The translations under genes were made by a program, and so were the position numbers. A stretch of 64,000 nucleotides of DNA from NCBI RefSeq assembly GCF_017355985.1, contig NZ_JAFIQU010000003.1, forward strand, positions 533,217 to 597,216. Direction: 5' to 3'. The notes under the pieces were generated by a model. It did not search any database and was not told the DNA's origin. It worked only from the letters and a program-made list of their open reading frames with translations. Below, piece by piece: positions 63,914 through 64,000 of this stretch. This DNA is from Arenibaculum pallidiluteum (GTDB lineage: Bacteria; Pseudomonadota; Alphaproteobacteria; Azospirillales; Azospirillaceae). The stretch's first letter is position 1; each line of letters begins with the position of its first letter.

Positions 63914-64000
63914 CTACCAGCGATAGCTCAGGCCGACCAGCGCGGAGAGCTGATCCGCGCTGCCCTCGCGGTCCACCAGCGGGCTGTCGGCGGCATCGCC
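63914..64000 (-). CDS. C-terminus of an outer-membrane beta-barrel protein, MipA/OmpV-like
   Basis: Only the last 28 codons are inside the window. They read ADSPLVDREGSADQLSALVG and end in LSYRW before a TAG stop. An aromatic terminal residue in a final beta strand is the outer-membrane barrel insertion signal, and the DSPLV...GS start with a GLSYR-aromatic end resembles MipA/OmpV proteins. It lies upstream of the RND adaptor gene on the same strand with a 154-base gap. Confidence 0.6.
   Translation of the reverse strand, partial: GDAADSPLVDREGSADQLSALVGLSYRW

Overview
The window reads as chromosomal DNA of a high-GC alphaproteobacterium. The evidence is the conserved gene order rlpA-dac-tmk-holB-metG-tatD-MBL, the run pcm-rhodanese-tolC-popZ-valS, a PopZ homologue, an NDUFS4-type complex I accessory subunit, an Aap-type amino acid ABC operon and an HWE/HisKA_2 histidine kinase. 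A Rhodospirillales-like lineage is plausible but the genus cannot be told. No phage, IS element, CRISPR array or plasmid function is visible. Apart from the one sensor kinase, no recognisable DNA-binding regulator is encoded in the 64 kb.

Layout. 1-7.6 kb: a form II CO-dehydrogenase-like molybdenum hydroxylase cluster on the minus strand (coxG, coxS, coxL, coxM, then coxD and a truncated coxE), interrupted by a plus-strand TSUP permease. 7.7-11.3 kb: a TAXI-type TRAP transporter (binding protein, fused permease, DUF1850 protein). 11.3-13.7 kb: an NhaD-like antiporter facing a tandem universal stress protein. 13.8-16.4 kb: a thiamine or thiamine-precursor ABC transporter whose first gene starts right after a TPP riboswitch. 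16.5-18.9 kb: a histone-deacetylase-like amidohydrolase, a DUF192 protein, tRNA-Pro, NDUFS4 and tRNA-Arg. 18.9-26.6 kb: accessory genes, including a polytopic membrane protein, an Asp-nucleophile hydrolase, a 512-residue protein of unknown family, a membrane histidine kinase, an MFS transporter and three small proteins.

26.8-32.9 kb: hisI overlapping a metC-like gene, then the aapJQMP amino acid importer. 32.8-36.1 kb: a tightly packed minus-strand operon cysK-alaX-mercaptopyruvate sulfurtransferase-GNAT, with a 2 x 25 bp tandem repeat directly upstream of the cysK ribosome binding site. 36.1-39.1 kb: NUDIX hydrolase, a 58-codon gene, HAD phosphatase, tRNA-Asn, a membrane transglutaminase-like protein and tRNA-Cys. 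39.2-45.2 kb: pcm, rhodanese, tolC, popZ, valS. 45.2-48.9 kb: two small exported proteins, ilvD and a YdcF-type protein. 48.9-56.1 kb: the envelope/replication/translation run rlpA to MBL. 56.1-64 kb: a decayed HdeD-like gene, a zinc alcohol dehydrogenase, an APH-kinase fusion protein and an RND efflux pump, with the end of an outer-membrane barrel gene at the right edge.

How parts work together. The cox genes supply a three-subunit MCD/FAD/2Fe-2S hydroxylase plus its MoxR/VWA maturation pair and a membrane recruitment factor. In both binding-protein-dependent operons (TAXI-TRAP and Aap) a perfect 15-bp GC-rich hairpin separates the binding-protein gene from the permease genes, which suggests higher expression of the binding protein. 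Hairpins separate many of the transcription units. The most unusual points are the start codon abutting the TPP aptamer, the coupled cysteine/tRNA-editing operon with its operator-like tandem repeat, the Glu-Pro linker of PopZ with scrambled codons, and the hdeD pseudogene.
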